Source of the DNA: OLB9 sp041392785
GTDB lineage: Bacteria > Bacteroidota > Bacteroidia > Chitinophagales > Saprospiraceae
NCBI GenBank assembly: GCA_041392785.1
Contig: JAWKLK010000001.1
Coordinates: 248,001 to 312,000 of the forward strand
Length of the DNA: 64,000 bases
Reading direction: 5' to 3'
Position 1 is the first letter of the stretch; each line of letters opens with the position of its first letter. The position numbers and the translations under genes were made by a program. A model generated the notes under the pieces. The model searched no databases. It saw only the letters and a program-made list of their open reading frames with translations, and was not told the origin of the DNA. Below, piece by piece: positions 27,003-35,748 of the stretch.

Positions 27003-27062
27003 TCTAAATTATTTTCTATTAATATAAAAAGATAGGCTGCCCAAGGACAGCCAAATATATTG

Positions 27063-27671
27063 TTATTTGGAATACAATTCCACGATCAACTGCTCGTTGA
27101 TATTTTCGGGTATTTTTTCCCTTTCTGGATGTGCCAAATACCTTCCCTCCATTTTATCAGGATTCCATTCAATCCATCCGTAAATTCTATCTCTTTTAGC
27201 ATGTACACTAGAAGAAATGACATCATGATGCCGTGATTTGTTTCTAACAGAAACCACAGTACCTGGTTTCAACAACATAGACGGAATATTGGTCAAAATA
27301 CCATCAACCAAAATATGCTTATGAGAAACCAACTGTCTTGCTGCCCTTCTTGACTTAGCAATCCCCATACGATATACAACATTATCTAATCTAGACTCAA
27401 GTAATTGTAACAAAATTTCCCCTGTTACACCAGATTTAGCAGCCGCATGTTCAAACAATCTTCTGAACTGACGCTCAAGTACACCATAGGTATATTTGGC
27501 TTTTTGCTTTTCACTCAACTGGACTGCGTAATCAGATTTTTGCTTACGCCTTTTCATCAGACCATGTTGGCCTGGAGGATATTTTCTCTTTTCAAATGCT
27601 TTATCTGGACCAAAGATTGGTTCGCCAAATACTCTTGCCTTTTTAGTTGTTGGGCCTGTATATCTTGCCAT
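27063..27671 (-). CDS. rpsD: Ribosomal protein uS4
   Basis: 202 residues. It opens MARYTGPTTKKARVFGEPIF and has the S4 RNA-binding domain LLESRLDNVVYRMGIAKSRR followed by RQLVSHKHILVDG. The N-terminal zinc cysteines of some uS4 proteins are absent. Primary assembly protein of the 30S body; in many bacteria it also represses the alpha operon. Between rpsK and rpoA. Confidence 0.97.
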   Translation of the reverse strand: MARYTGPTTKKARVFGEPIFGPDKAFEKRKYPPGQHGLMKRRKQKSDYAVQLSEKQKAKYTYGVLERQFRRLFEHAAAKSGVTGEILLQLLESRLDNVVYRMGIAKSRRAARQLVSHKHILVDGILTNIPSMLLKPGTVVSVRNKSRHHDVISSSVHAKRDRIYGWIEWNPDKMEGRYLAHPEREKIPENINEQLIVELYSK

Positions 27672-27691
27672 TACTTACTTATAATTTAAGA

Positions 27692-28081
27692 TTAAACTCT
27701 TCTCTTTTTAGGAGGACGACATCCATTATGTGGTACAGGCGTCATATCCTTAATTTTTGTCACTTTAATTCCTGCAGAATCTATAGCTCTTATTGCTGAC
27801 TCTCTTCCTGCACCTGGACCTTTGACATAAACTTCCACAGAACGCATACCTGCATCATGGGCCACAGAAGCTGCACTTGTCGCCGCCATCTGAGCTGCAT
27901 AAGGAGTATTCTTTTTTGATCCTCTAAAACCTGATTTTCCAGCAGAACCCCATGAGATCACCTGACCTGTTTTATTTGTCAAAGAAATAATAATATTATT
28001 AAATGAAGCGTGGATAAAAGCCAAACCATCCGATTCAACTTTGACAACACGCTTTTTACTGACTTTTTTACCTTTAGCCAT
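27692..28081 (-). CDS. rpsK: Ribosomal protein uS11
   Basis: 129 residues. Characteristic ATSAASVAHDAGMRSVEVYV and the basic end TPVPHNGCRPPKKRRV. It sits on the 30S platform near the E-site mRNA. Spacing to rpsD is 20 nt and to rpsM 21 nt. Confidence 0.97.
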   Translation of the reverse strand: MAKGKKVSKKRVVKVESDGLAFIHASFNNIIISLTNKTGQVISWGSAGKSGFRGSKKNTPYAAQMAATSAASVAHDAGMRSVEVYVKGPGAGRESAIRAIDSAGIKVTKIKDMTPVPHNGCRPPKKRRV

Positions 28082-28102
28082 AACTCTTGTAAATTATTGG
28101 TA

Positions 28103-28480
28103 TTATTTAGTTACTTTCTTTTTATTTGCTACTGTTTTCTTTTTACCCTTTCTAGTCCTAGCATTATTTTTTGTACTTTGACCTCTTACCGGCAAACCTT
28201 TTCTATGTCTTAACCCTCTGTAGCAAGCTATGTCCATAAGACGTTTGATACTAAGTTGAACTTCACTTCTCAGCTCACCTTCTACTCTGAATTCATCCTG
28301 AACATATTTAGAGATGAATTTCACATTATCATCCGTCCAGTCTTGGACTTTTGTGTGCTCAGAAATTCCAGCTGCTTCCAAAATTTTAGAAGCTAAAGAA
28401 GGCCCTATACCATAAATATATGTCAAACCTATAACACCTCTCTTATTTCTTGGTAAATCTACACCAGCAATACGTGCCAT
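28103..28480 (-). CDS. rpsM: Ribosomal protein uS13
   Basis: 125 residues. MARIAGVDLPRNKRGVIGLT, YIYGIGPSLASKIL (helix-hairpin-helix) and the tail GLRHRKGLPVRGQSTKNNAR followed by Lys-rich residues. It is a 30S head protein contacting the 50S subunit and P-site tRNA. Follows rpmJ by 12 nt. Confidence 0.97.
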   Translation of the reverse strand: MARIAGVDLPRNKRGVIGLTYIYGIGPSLASKILEAAGISEHTKVQDWTDDNVKFISKYVQDEFRVEGELRSEVQLSIKRLMDIACYRGLRHRKGLPVRGQSTKNNARTRKGKKKTVANKKKVTK

Positions 28481-28492
28481 AACTAAAATTTA

Positions 28493-28609
28493 TTATCCTT
28501 GTCTTTGTTTAAATTTGGGATTCTTTTTATTAATAATATAAAGTTTCCCGTTTCTTCTTACGATTTTGCAATCTACTGACCGCTTTTTTATTGATGCTTG
28601 AACTTTCAT
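28493..28609 (-). CDS. rpmJ: Ribosomal protein bL36
   Basis: Only 38 residues, read directly from the DNA: it begins MKVQASIKKRSVDCKIVRRN and ends NPKFKQRQG. Just one of the zinc-ribbon cysteines remains (Cys14), so it is the zinc-free form usual in Bacteroidota. It binds 23S rRNA below the L7/L12 stalk. Position between infA and rpsM is the conserved one. Confidence 0.95.
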   Translation of the reverse strand: MKVQASIKKRSVDCKIVRRNGKLYIINKKNPKFKQRQG

Positions 28610-28624
28610 CTCTATAAAATTTGA

Positions 28625-28843
28625 CTACTTATATCTATAATTAATTCGCCCTCTTGTTAAGTCATACGGTGACATCTCAACAGCTACTTTATCACCTGGT
28701 AAAATCCGTATATAATTCATCCGCATCTTACCAGAAATAGTAGCGGTAATAAGGTGTCCACTTTCTAATCTTACACGAAACATCGCATTTGAAAGTGATT
28801 CTTCAATTATACCGTCGAGTTTTATAAGGTCTTCTTTGGCCAT
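28625..28843 (-). CDS. infA: Translation initiation factor IF-1
   Basis: 72 residues, the standard length, a single S1/OB fold: KEDLIKLDGIIEESLSNAMF, VRLESGHLITATISGKMRMN, YIRILPGDKVAVEMSPYDLT. It occupies the 30S A site during initiation. Between map (23 nt) and rpmJ (15 nt). The sequence ATATTTGC upstream on the minus strand is only a near match to a -7 element. Confidence 0.97.
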   Translation of the reverse strand: MAKEDLIKLDGIIEESLSNAMFRVRLESGHLITATISGKMRMNYIRILPGDKVAVEMSPYDLTRGRINYRYK

Positions 28844-28866
28844 TTTTAAAATTGGAGCGCAAATAT

Positions 28867-29676
28867 CTAAAAAATCCTTGAAATTATTACTAAATCTTCA
28901 TTTTTTTTTATTTCTTCCTCAATAATGTCATGATTAGACAAAATATCAGGTCCTGAAGATGTAATCGCTACGCTGTGTTCGAAATGAGCGGATGGTAAAT
29001 TATCTTTTGTCACGATTGTCCATCCATCATTCAATTGTTTTACAGCTTTAGTACCCAAATTTACCATTGGTTCAATTGCAAGTACCATACCTTCTTTGAG
29101 TAAAACTCCTTTCCCTCTCAATCCAAAATTTGGAACATCTGGTTCTTCATGTAGATTTCTACCTACACCGTGACCCACCAATTCTCTAACTACACCGTAA
29201 CCATGAAATTTCTCGCAGTGTTGTTGAATTGCATTGCTTATGTCACCTATCCTATTACCAACTCTAGCATTTTCAATACCTTTGTATAAACTAGCATAAG
29301 TTACACCTAATAAAGTTCTTACCTCTTGTCTTGTCTTATTAAATGCAAAAGTATATGCGGCATCGCCATAAAAACTGTTCAAAATTACTCCACAATCTAC
29401 TGATACAATATCATCTTCATCAAATGGTCTGTCATCTGGTATACCATGCACTACTCTGTCATTTGATGACATACACAATGTATTAGGAAAACCTCTGTAC
29501 CCTTTGAACCCAGGTACTCCACCATGGTCACGAATAAATGATTCAGCTGACTTGTCAATTTCTTTTGCGGTCACTCCTACTTTTAAGAGTTTACCTACAT
29601 GTGCCAAAGTCTTACTCACTAAAAGGTTACTTTGACGCATGAGTTCTATTTCCTCATTTGTCTTAAAATATATCAT
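28867..29676 (-). CDS. map: Methionine aminopeptidase type I
   Basis: 269 residues. Removes N-terminal Met from nascent proteins. Metal ligands are visible: two Asp in VSVDCGVILNSFYGDAAYTF, His in LVGHGVGRNLHEEP, Glu in VLAIEPMVN and Glu in SAHFEHSVAIT. No N-terminal zinc-finger extension. The C-terminus has about 20 extra residues after the last metal ligand. It lies 13 nt after secY in the usual spc order. Confidence 0.96.
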   Translation of the reverse strand: MIYFKTNEEIELMRQSNLLVSKTLAHVGKLLKVGVTAKEIDKSAESFIRDHGGVPGFKGYRGFPNTLCMSSNDRVVHGIPDDRPFDEDDIVSVDCGVILNSFYGDAAYTFAFNKTRQEVRTLLGVTYASLYKGIENARVGNRIGDISNAIQQHCEKFHGYGVVRELVGHGVGRNLHEEPDVPNFGLRGKGVLLKEGMVLAIEPMVNLGTKAVKQLNDGWTIVTKDNLPSAHFEHSVAITSSGPDILSNHDIIEEEIKKNEDLVIISRIF

Positions 29677-29689
29677 TCAGAAATCAGAA

Positions 29690-31057
29690 TTACATTCCTG
29701 CACCAATGGTAATACCTTGTGTGGATCGTCCTTGAATTCTACCTGATTTCACTAATCCATCATATTTGCGCATCAACAAGTAACTTTCAACTTGCTGTAA
29801 AGTATCTAATACGACACCCACTAAGATAAGCAATGAAGTACCACCAAAGAATAGCGCAAAACTGTCATTTACACCTATGAATGCAACTATGGCAGGAAGG
29901 ATTGCAATAATACCTATAAAGATTGAACCCGGTAGTGTCACTCTTGTGGTCAATGTATCAATATAATCTTGAGTATCTTGACCCGGTTTGATTCCAGGTA
30001 TAAATGCATTCATTCTTTTTAAGTACTCAGAATATTGTTGTGGATTCACAATCAAAGCTGTGTACACATAGGTAAATACTATGATTAAAATAAAGAACAA
30101 TATATTATATGGAAGTGACTTCCAATCATTCAAGCTTAACAATACGTCAGACTGTACACCCGCTTTACCAGAAAAATATTGCGCTGCCTGCAACGGTAAG
30201 AACATTATTGCTTGAGCGAAAATGATAGGCATTACTCCTGCTGCACTCAATTTAAGATTAATAAAATCGTTTACAACTGGTGCACTTGAAACATTAGATC
30301 TACCCACCATTCTTTTTGCAGATTGAATTGGAATTTTTCGGATACCTTGTAATACCAATATCGTCCCAACAACAATAAGTCCAAAAAACAAAAATTCAAT
30401 TATTAATGGAATCCAACGGTTATTACCTGCTTGAGTTAAGATTTCAGATACAAATGAACTCGGTAGACGTGCTATGATTCCCACCATGATCAATAATGAT
30501 ATACCATTTCCTATTCCGCGATCTGTTATTTTTTCACCCAGCCACATAGAAAACAAAGTTCCTGATGCCAAAATGATCATCCCACTTACCCAAAATATTG
30601 ATGGATTCAAAGATGAATCAATTGCATTTGGCGTTGATTTCAAGAGTAATAGATAAGCACTACCTTGAACAAGCGTAATTAATAATGTTAGAAACCTAGT
30701 AATTTGATTTATTCTTTTTCGTCCTGATTCACCTTCTTTCTGTTGTAATCTTTGAAAATACGGTACAGCGAACCCCAACAATTGGACAATAATTGATGCT
30801 GTAATATAAGGCATGATACCTAAAGCTAAAATAGAGCCCTGATTGAAAGCACCACCTGTAAATGTATTAATCAATTGTAACAAGTCATTGCCAGACCTAT
30901 TACTAGCTGCATCGGCAAGAGCACTTGGATTGACACCAGGAAGTACTATGAATGAACCTAATCTAAAGATGGCAATGATCATTAGAGTAAAGAGAATTTT
31001 GTCTCTTAATTCTTTAATGCTCCAAATATTTTTTATGGTCTCTATAAACTTCTTCAT
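29690..31057 (-). CDS. secY: Protein translocase subunit SecY
   Basis: 455 residues, ten predicted membrane helices. Motifs: the first helix ILFTLMIIAIFRLGSFIVLP, the plug region after it, GIMPYITASIIVQLLG, the cytoplasmic loop KEGESGRKRINQITRF and GIKPGQDTQDYIDTL. Forms the SecYEG channel for export and membrane insertion. Follows rplO by 2 nt. Confidence 0.97.
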   Translation of the reverse strand: MKKFIETIKNIWSIKELRDKILFTLMIIAIFRLGSFIVLPGVNPSALADAASNRSGNDLLQLINTFTGGAFNQGSILALGIMPYITASIIVQLLGFAVPYFQRLQQKEGESGRKRINQITRFLTLLITLVQGSAYLLLLKSTPNAIDSSLNPSIFWVSGMIILASGTLFSMWLGEKITDRGIGNGISLLIMVGIIARLPSSFVSEILTQAGNNRWIPLIIEFLFFGLIVVGTILVLQGIRKIPIQSAKRMVGRSNVSSAPVVNDFINLKLSAAGVMPIIFAQAIMFLPLQAAQYFSGKAGVQSDVLLSLNDWKSLPYNILFFILIIVFTYVYTALIVNPQQYSEYLKRMNAFIPGIKPGQDTQDYIDTLTTRVTLPGSIFIGIIAILPAIVAFIGVNDSFALFFGGTSLLILVGVVLDTLQQVESYLLMRKYDGLVKSGRIQGRSTQGITIGAGM

Positions 31058-31059
31058 TA

Positions 31060-31515
31060 TTATTTATTGTTTTCAGCAATACGTCCACCGACTGCTTCAA
31101 TTTTGGTTCTAGCACTGGTTGAGTATGCATCAGCTTCTACAACCAATGCTACTGTCAACTCCCCATTACCCAATATTTTAATTTTCTCGCCTCTATTTAT
31201 AATACCCTCATTATACAAAGCTACTTTGTTAATTTCTGTCAATCCAAAATTGTCATGAATTTCCTGAAGACGCGATACATTAATAGCTGTATATTCTATT
31301 CTATTGATATTTTTAAAGCCACGTTTAGGCAATCTCATCTGAATAGGCATCTGACCACCTTCAAAAGCTCGTTTACTTTTATAACCTGTACGTGCTTTTG
31401 CACCTTTATGACCTTTAGAAGCAGTACCACCTGATCCTGAACCTTCACCTCTTCCTAATCTTCCTTTTTCGGCTTTAACTGAACCTTTTGCAGGTGTAAG
31501 ATTATGCAATTTCAT
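31060..31515 (-). CDS. rplO: Ribosomal protein uL15
   Basis: 151 residues from the ATG at 31515 (MKLHNLTPAKGS); the longer frame would overlap rpmD. Gly/Lys/Arg-rich N-terminal extension (RLGRGEGSGSGGTASKGHKG) that threads into 23S rRNA, then GGQMPIQMRLPKRGFKN. Late-assembly 50S protein. Between rpmD and secY. Confidence 0.96.
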   Translation of the reverse strand: MKLHNLTPAKGSVKAEKGRLGRGEGSGSGGTASKGHKGAKARTGYKSKRAFEGGQMPIQMRLPKRGFKNINRIEYTAINVSRLQEIHDNFGLTEINKVALYNEGIINRGEKIKILGNGELTVALVVEADAYSTSARTKIEAVGGRIAENNK

Positions 31516-31543
31516 CTTTAAATTTGTTTTGACGATTAAAATA

Positions 31544-31723
31544 TTAGCACTCTTCAGTGACAACTAGATGCGCCACTTTTGCTATCATACCCATGATTTG
31601 TGGGTTTACTTCCTTCACGACACTACCATTAAGCTTCTTGATACCAAGTGCTTTAATTGTGTCTTTTTGTCTCTTTGGTCTGTCTATTACTGACCTTACT
31701 TGAGTGATTTTAATATTTGCCAT
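31544..31723 (-). CDS. rpmD: Ribosomal protein uL30
   Basis: 59 residues, read from the DNA: begins MANIKITQVRSVIDRPKRQK, then TIKALGIKKLNGSV and ends VAHLVVTEEC. Ferredoxin-like 50S protein. The conserved slot between rpsE (21 nt) and rplO (28 nt) confirms it. Confidence 0.94.
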   Translation of the reverse strand: MANIKITQVRSVIDRPKRQKDTIKALGIKKLNGSVVKEVNPQIMGMIAKVAHLVVTEEC

Positions 31724-31744
31724 AAGTGCAACTTTATAATACGA

Positions 31745-32257
31745 TTATCCTTCGTAAACTTTATTTAAATCAATGTTTCTATGCTTAGCAATCATGGGTG
31801 CAATTCTCAATTTTGACAAAGCATCCATTGTCGCTTTCACAACATTATGTGGATTTGAAGATCCTTGAGATTTTGCCAATACATTATGAATTCCAGCCAT
31901 TTCGAGTACTGCTCTCATAGCACCACCAGCAATAACACCTGTACCATCTGCTGCAGGTTTAAGCAACACCTTTCCTGCTCCGTACTTTCCTTTTTGTAAA
32001 TGAGGAATAGTAGTATGATGCAATGGAACATGAATAAGGTTTTTCTTCGCATCTTGGACTGCCTTTTGGATAGATTCTGAGACATCAAGTGCTTTACCCA
32101 TACCATGTCCTACTGTGCCCTTTCCGTCACCGACCACTACTAAAGCAGAAAAACTAAAAGTTCTACCTCCTTTTGTAACTTTTGCTACCCTAGAAATATT
32201 AACAAGCTTTTCTTTAAATTCTGATTCGGTTTGACTAACTTTTAATGGTGCTGCCAT
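31745..32257 (-). CDS. rpsE: Ribosomal protein uS5
   Basis: 170 residues. Double-stranded RNA-binding-type N domain (ISRVAKVTKGGRTFSFSALV, GDGKGTVGHGMGKALDV) and a C-terminal domain with AGGAMRAVLEMAGIHNVLAK. Part of the 30S decoding-fidelity and mRNA-entry region. Between rplR and rpmD. Confidence 0.97.
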   Translation of the reverse strand: MAAPLKVSQTESEFKEKLVNISRVAKVTKGGRTFSFSALVVVGDGKGTVGHGMGKALDVSESIQKAVQDAKKNLIHVPLHHTTIPHLQKGKYGAGKVLLKPAADGTGVIAGGAMRAVLEMAGIHNVLAKSQGSSNPHNVVKATMDALSKLRIAPMIAKHRNIDLNKVYEG

Positions 32258-32270
32258 AAATTTTTTGTTT

Positions 32271-32615
32271 TTAGAATTTTAAACCACCTTCTCTTGCGCC
32301 ATCAGCTAATGACTTCACTCTACCATGATAAAGATATCCTCCCCTATCGAAAACGATACTATCTATATTCAAGGCTTTGGCTTTCTCAGCTATTGCTTTT
32401 CCTACATTCGAAGCCTGATTTACTTTTTGACCAGTGACATTATTGTGTCTTGATGATGCAGAAGCCAATGTCACACCATTGACATCATCTATCAGTTGAC
32501 AATAAATATCTTTATTACTTCTATATACTGAAAGTCTAGGTTTAGTAGCGGAACCGCTCACCTTCTTTCTAATACGATACTTAATTCTTTTTCTATTATA
32601 TGACTTACTATCCAT
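32271..32615 (-). CDS. rplR: Ribosomal protein uL18
   Basis: 114 residues. RIRKKVSGSATKPRLSVYRS, NKDIYCQLIDDVNGVTLASA and the C-terminal FDRGGYLYHGRVKSLADGAR. Binds 5S rRNA with uL5. Gap of 13 nt to rpsE. Confidence 0.97.
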   Translation of the reverse strand: MDSKSYNRKRIKYRIRKKVSGSATKPRLSVYRSNKDIYCQLIDDVNGVTLASASSRHNNVTGQKVNQASNVGKAIAEKAKALNIDSIVFDRGGYLYHGRVKSLADGAREGGLKF

Positions 32616-32632
32616 GACTATAAGGATTTCAA

Positions 32633-33190
32633 TTATTTTTTACCTGATGTTTTACCTGCCTTTCTTCTGATTTCTTCCCCAACAAACTTAATACCTTTAC
32701 CTTTATATGGTTCAGATTTTCTATAAGATTTGATTTTAGCAGCTACCTGCCCAAGTAATTGTTTGTCAAAACTTTCAATTAAAATTTTTGGGTTTTCACC
32801 TTTCTCCATTTTTGTAGAAAGTTTCACTTCTTCGGGAAGCATAAAATGAATAGGGTGAGAATAACCTACTATCAACTCAAGTAAGTTGCCAGTATTTGAT
32901 ACTCTATAACCCACACCCACCAGTTCAAGTTCTTTAGTAAAACCATCTGATACACCTACAACCATATTATTAATCAAAGCTCTATATAAGCCATGAGCTT
33001 CTCTATGCCTCTTTTGATCAGTAGGTCGATTCAAAGAAAGTTCACCATCCTCTATTTTTATATTCAAATCAGGATTAACTTGCTCTTTTAGTGTACCTTT
33101 TGCACCTTTCACAGTTACGACATTGCCTTTTGACACGTCGATACTAACGCCGCTAGGGACTGTTATGATTGATTTACCTATTCTTGACAT
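32633..33190 (-). CDS. rplF: Ribosomal protein uL6
   Basis: 185 residues, two homologous alpha/beta domains. MSRIGKSIITVPSGVSIDVS at the start; the second-domain signature EPYKGKGIKFVGEEIRRKAG near the end. Sits near the sarcin-ricin loop. Between rpsH and rplR with gaps of 15 and 17 nt. Confidence 0.97.
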   Translation of the reverse strand: MSRIGKSIITVPSGVSIDVSKGNVVTVKGAKGTLKEQVNPDLNIKIEDGELSLNRPTDQKRHREAHGLYRALINNMVVGVSDGFTKELELVGVGYRVSNTGNLLELIVGYSHPIHFMLPEEVKLSTKMEKGENPKILIESFDKQLLGQVAAKIKSYRKSEPYKGKGIKFVGEEIRRKAGKTSGKK

Positions 33191-33205
33191 ACCTCTGAAT
33201 ATTTA

Positions 33206-33610
33206 TTAATATACGTAACAAATGACTTCGCCACCTAAATTTTCCTTTCTCGCTTGCTTATCAGTCATTACTCCTTTTGAAGTAGAAATAATAGCAATTC
33301 CCAATCCATTAATCACTTTTGGCAAATCCTTAGATCCAGAATACTGTCTTAATCCTGGTCTCGAAATTCTCCCTAACTCTCTGATAACTGGTCTTTTAGT
33401 TAGTGGTTCGTATTTAATAGCAATACTAATAACACCTTGTTTGCCAGCTTCATCATCAAATTTATACTTTAGGATGTAACCTTGATCATAAAGAATCTCA
33501 GTTATTGCCTTTTTTATTCTAGAAGAAGGAATCTCTACAACTTTGTGACCTGCTTGCTGTGCATTTCGGATTCTCGTCAAGTAATCTGCTATTGGATCTG
33601 TAACTATCAT
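33206..33610 (-). CDS. rpsH: Ribosomal protein uS8
   Basis: 134 residues. DPIADYLTRIRNAQQAGHKV at the N-terminus and the diagnostic GIAIISTSKGVMTDKQARKE near the C-terminus. Binds the central domain of 16S rRNA; in enteric bacteria it is the spc operon repressor. Gap of 28 nt after rpsN. Confidence 0.97.
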   Translation of the reverse strand: MIVTDPIADYLTRIRNAQQAGHKVVEIPSSRIKKAITEILYDQGYILKYKFDDEAGKQGVISIAIKYEPLTKRPVIRELGRISRPGLRQYSGSKDLPKVINGLGIAIISTSKGVMTDKQARKENLGGEVICYVY

Positions 33611-33638
33611 GATATTATCACACTTTTATTTATAAAAA

Positions 33639-33908
33639 TTACCAACTGGCCTTTGTTACACCTGGAATTAGTCCTTCGTTTGCCATTTTTCGGAACGTAA
33701 CCCTGTTGATTCCAAATCTTCTCATGTAACCTTTAGGTCTTCCCGTAAGTTTACAACGATTATGCAATCTCACTCTGGCACTATTTTTTGGCAATTTATC
33801 TAGTGCTTCATAATCACCTTCCTCCTTCAATTTCTTGCGAAGATCAGCATATTTAGCTACTAATCGCTCCCTTTTTATCTCTCTTGCAATGATAGATTTC
33901 CTTGCCAT
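33639..33908 (-). CDS. rpsN: Ribosomal protein uS14 (zinc-free type)
   Basis: 89 residues, the long C-minus form: only one Cys (HNRCKLTGRPKGYMRRFGI), no CxxC pairs. Ends MANEGLIPGVTKASW, the typical uS14 C-terminus. 30S head protein. It starts 3 nt after rplE. Confidence 0.97.
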   Translation of the reverse strand: MARKSIIAREIKRERLVAKYADLRKKLKEEGDYEALDKLPKNSARVRLHNRCKLTGRPKGYMRRFGINRVTFRKMANEGLIPGVTKASW

Positions 33909-33911
33909 GAT

Positions 33912-34469
33912 TTAATTCTTTTGATTTTTAAATGGTAAACCCAATTCTTTAAGTAAAGCGAATGCTTCTGCATCAGTGTTGGCTGTTGTAACGAACGTAA
34001 TATCCATACCAGAAATTCGGTTTACTTTATCAATATCGATTTCAGGAAAAATAATTTGTTCTTTTATACCCAAAGTATAATTTCCTCTGCCATCAAAACT
34101 CTTGTCATTGATACCTTTGAAGTCGCGCACTCTAGGCAACGCTACAGTAATAAGCCTATCTAAAAATTCGTACATTTTCCTATCTCTAAGTGTTACCTTA
34201 GCTCCAATAGGCATAAACTCTCTAAGTTTAAAGTTTGATACAGATTTGCTTGCTATCGTTGCTACGGCTTTCTGACCTGTGATGGTTGTCATTTCATTGA
34301 CAGCATTATCCACCAACTTCTTATCTTGGGTAGCTGCCCCAACACCTTGATTCACAACAATTTTAACAAGTCTTGGTACTTGCATTACTGTCTTATATTG
34401 AAATTGCTCCTCTAATTTGGAAACAATCTCTGAATTATACTTTACTTTTAATCGTGGAATGTAACTCAT
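33912..34469 (-). CDS. rplE: Ribosomal protein uL5
   Basis: 185 residues from the ATG at 34469, which overlaps the last base of the rplX stop codon (TGATG); a GTG one codon upstream is an alternative. MSYIPRLKVKYNSEIVSKLE, VNQGVGAATQDKKLVDNAV and IFPEIDIDKVNRISGMDITF identify uL5. Binds 5S rRNA and P-site tRNA. Confidence 0.97.
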   Translation of the reverse strand: MSYIPRLKVKYNSEIVSKLEEQFQYKTVMQVPRLVKIVVNQGVGAATQDKKLVDNAVNEMTTITGQKAVATIASKSVSNFKLREFMPIGAKVTLRDRKMYEFLDRLITVALPRVRDFKGINDKSFDGRGNYTLGIKEQIIFPEIDIDKVNRISGMDITFVTTANTDAEAFALLKELGLPFKNQKN

Positions 34470-34801
34470 CACTTGATAATTTCACCTGATTTTTTAGAAT
34501 ATCTCACACTTTTACCATCGACAACTTTACGTCCGACTCTAGTAGGAGTTCCATTTTTAGGATCTACCAGCATGAGGTTTGAAATATGAATGGGTGCTTC
34601 CATTTCATTAATACCGCCAGGATTGTCATTTTGTGCTTTAATATGCTTTTTAACTATATTAACACCAGCGACAATTGCACGGTTCTTATCTGGAATAACG
34701 AGAAGTACCTCTCCTTTTGTACCTTTAGAAGCTCCTGAGATAACCATAACAGTATCTCCTTTTTTAATATGCAACTTTGGGGCAAATCTCTTACTTGACA
34801 T
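34469..34801 (-). CDS. rplX: Ribosomal protein uL24
   Basis: 110 residues. KOW motif near the start (KGDTVMVISGASKGTKGEVL) and the loop NIVKKHIKAQNDNPGGINEM. Early-assembly 50S protein. Its stop codon overlaps the rplE start by one base, so the two are translationally coupled. Confidence 0.97.
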   Translation of the reverse strand: MSSKRFAPKLHIKKGDTVMVISGASKGTKGEVLLVIPDKNRAIVAGVNIVKKHIKAQNDNPGGINEMEAPIHISNLMLVDPKNGTPTRVGRKVVDGKSVRYSKKSGEIIK

Positions 34802-34819
34802 AACTTTGTATGTTTATTA

Positions 34820-35185
34820 TTATAGCACTTCAGGTGCCAATGACACAATTCTCATAAAATCACGATCCCTCAATTCTCTCGCCACAGGTCCAAAAATCCT
34901 AGATCCTCTAGGTTCACCTGCATTATTCAGCAACACTACCGCATTATCATCAAATCTAATATAAGATCCGTCCTTTCTTCTAATCTCCTTAGCTGTTCTT
35001 ACGATTACTGCCTTGGTTACTGTACCTTTTTTGATACCTGTTGGACTTGAAGATTTTACTGCAACTACTATAGTGTCACCAACTGAAGCATATCTTCGTC
35101 TAGTTCCGCCCAATACTCTGATACAAAGTACTTCTTTCGCACCAGTATTGTCAGCTACCCTTAATCTTGACTCTTGTTGGATCAT
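34820..35185 (-). CDS. rplN: Ribosomal protein uL14
   Basis: 121 residues. MIQQESRLRVADNTGAKEVL and the C-terminal ARELRDRDFMRIVSLAPEVL are diagnostic. Lies at the subunit interface. Between rpsQ (27 nt) and rplX (18 nt). Confidence 0.97.
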   Translation of the reverse strand: MIQQESRLRVADNTGAKEVLCIRVLGGTRRRYASVGDTIVVAVKSSSPTGIKKGTVTKAVIVRTAKEIRRKDGSYIRFDDNAVVLLNNAGEPRGSRIFGPVARELRDRDFMRIVSLAPEVL

Positions 35186-35212
35186 GATACTTTATTTTAC
35201 TTCTTTAAAATA

Positions 35213-35470
35213 TTATTTTGCCCTTTCAACAATTTCAACAAGTCTCCAGCTTTTGTTTTTGCTCAAAGGCCTACATTCAGTTATTTTAACTGTATCACCT
35301 TCGCCGCATTCATTCTTCTCGTCATGGACAAAGAACTTCTTAGACTTTTTTACAAACTTTCCGTAGATTGGGTGTTTAATTTTTCTTTCGATAAGCACTG
35401 TTATGGTTTTATCCATCTTCACACTTTCTACTACACCTGTTCTAATTTTATTTAATGTTGAACCCGTCAT
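35213..35470 (-). CDS. rpsQ: Ribosomal protein uS17
   Basis: 85 residues from the ATG at 35470 (MTGSTLNKIRTG); the longer frame runs back into rpmC and is rejected. OB fold with KMDKTITVLIERKIKHPIYG and GDTVKITECRPLSKNKSWRL. Binds the 5' domain of 16S rRNA. Confidence 0.96.
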   Translation of the reverse strand: MTGSTLNKIRTGVVESVKMDKTITVLIERKIKHPIYGKFVKKSKKFFVHDEKNECGEGDTVKITECRPLSKNKSWRLVEIVERAK

Positions 35471-35477
35471 AAGGATC

Positions 35478-35738
35478 TTATTTATTAATTCTTCTAAATC
35501 TTTTCTTGCTTCTCTTAGCAATAGCATTTGCATCCATTTCCTTGATCTCGCGTGAGCGAAGCTCAGTCAATAATCTTGCTCTCTCTTTTTTTAGTAATTT
35601 GATCTCGTTTGGATTCTCCAAACCCTTAAAATCATGATCAAACTTCATGCGGTGAATATCCACCCTTGCTTGAGATGCTTCAGCCTTTATTGTGTCGCTA
35701 TCTAAACCTTGAAGCTCTAAATATCTTTTTGATGCCAT
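35478..35738 (-). CDS. rpmC: Ribosomal protein uL29
   Basis: 86 residues, some 20 longer than most uL29 proteins. The helical-hairpin core reads QARVDIHRMKFDHDFKGLEN and IKLLKKERARLLTELRSREI; the extra C-terminal AIAKRSKKRFRRINK is basic. It borders the exit tunnel, where SRP and trigger factor dock. Between rplP (10 nt) and rpsQ (7 nt). Confidence 0.94.
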   Translation of the reverse strand: MASKRYLELQGLDSDTIKAEASQARVDIHRMKFDHDFKGLENPNEIKLLKKERARLLTELRSREIKEMDANAIAKRSKKRFRRINK

Positions 35739-35748
35739 GTCTTTATAT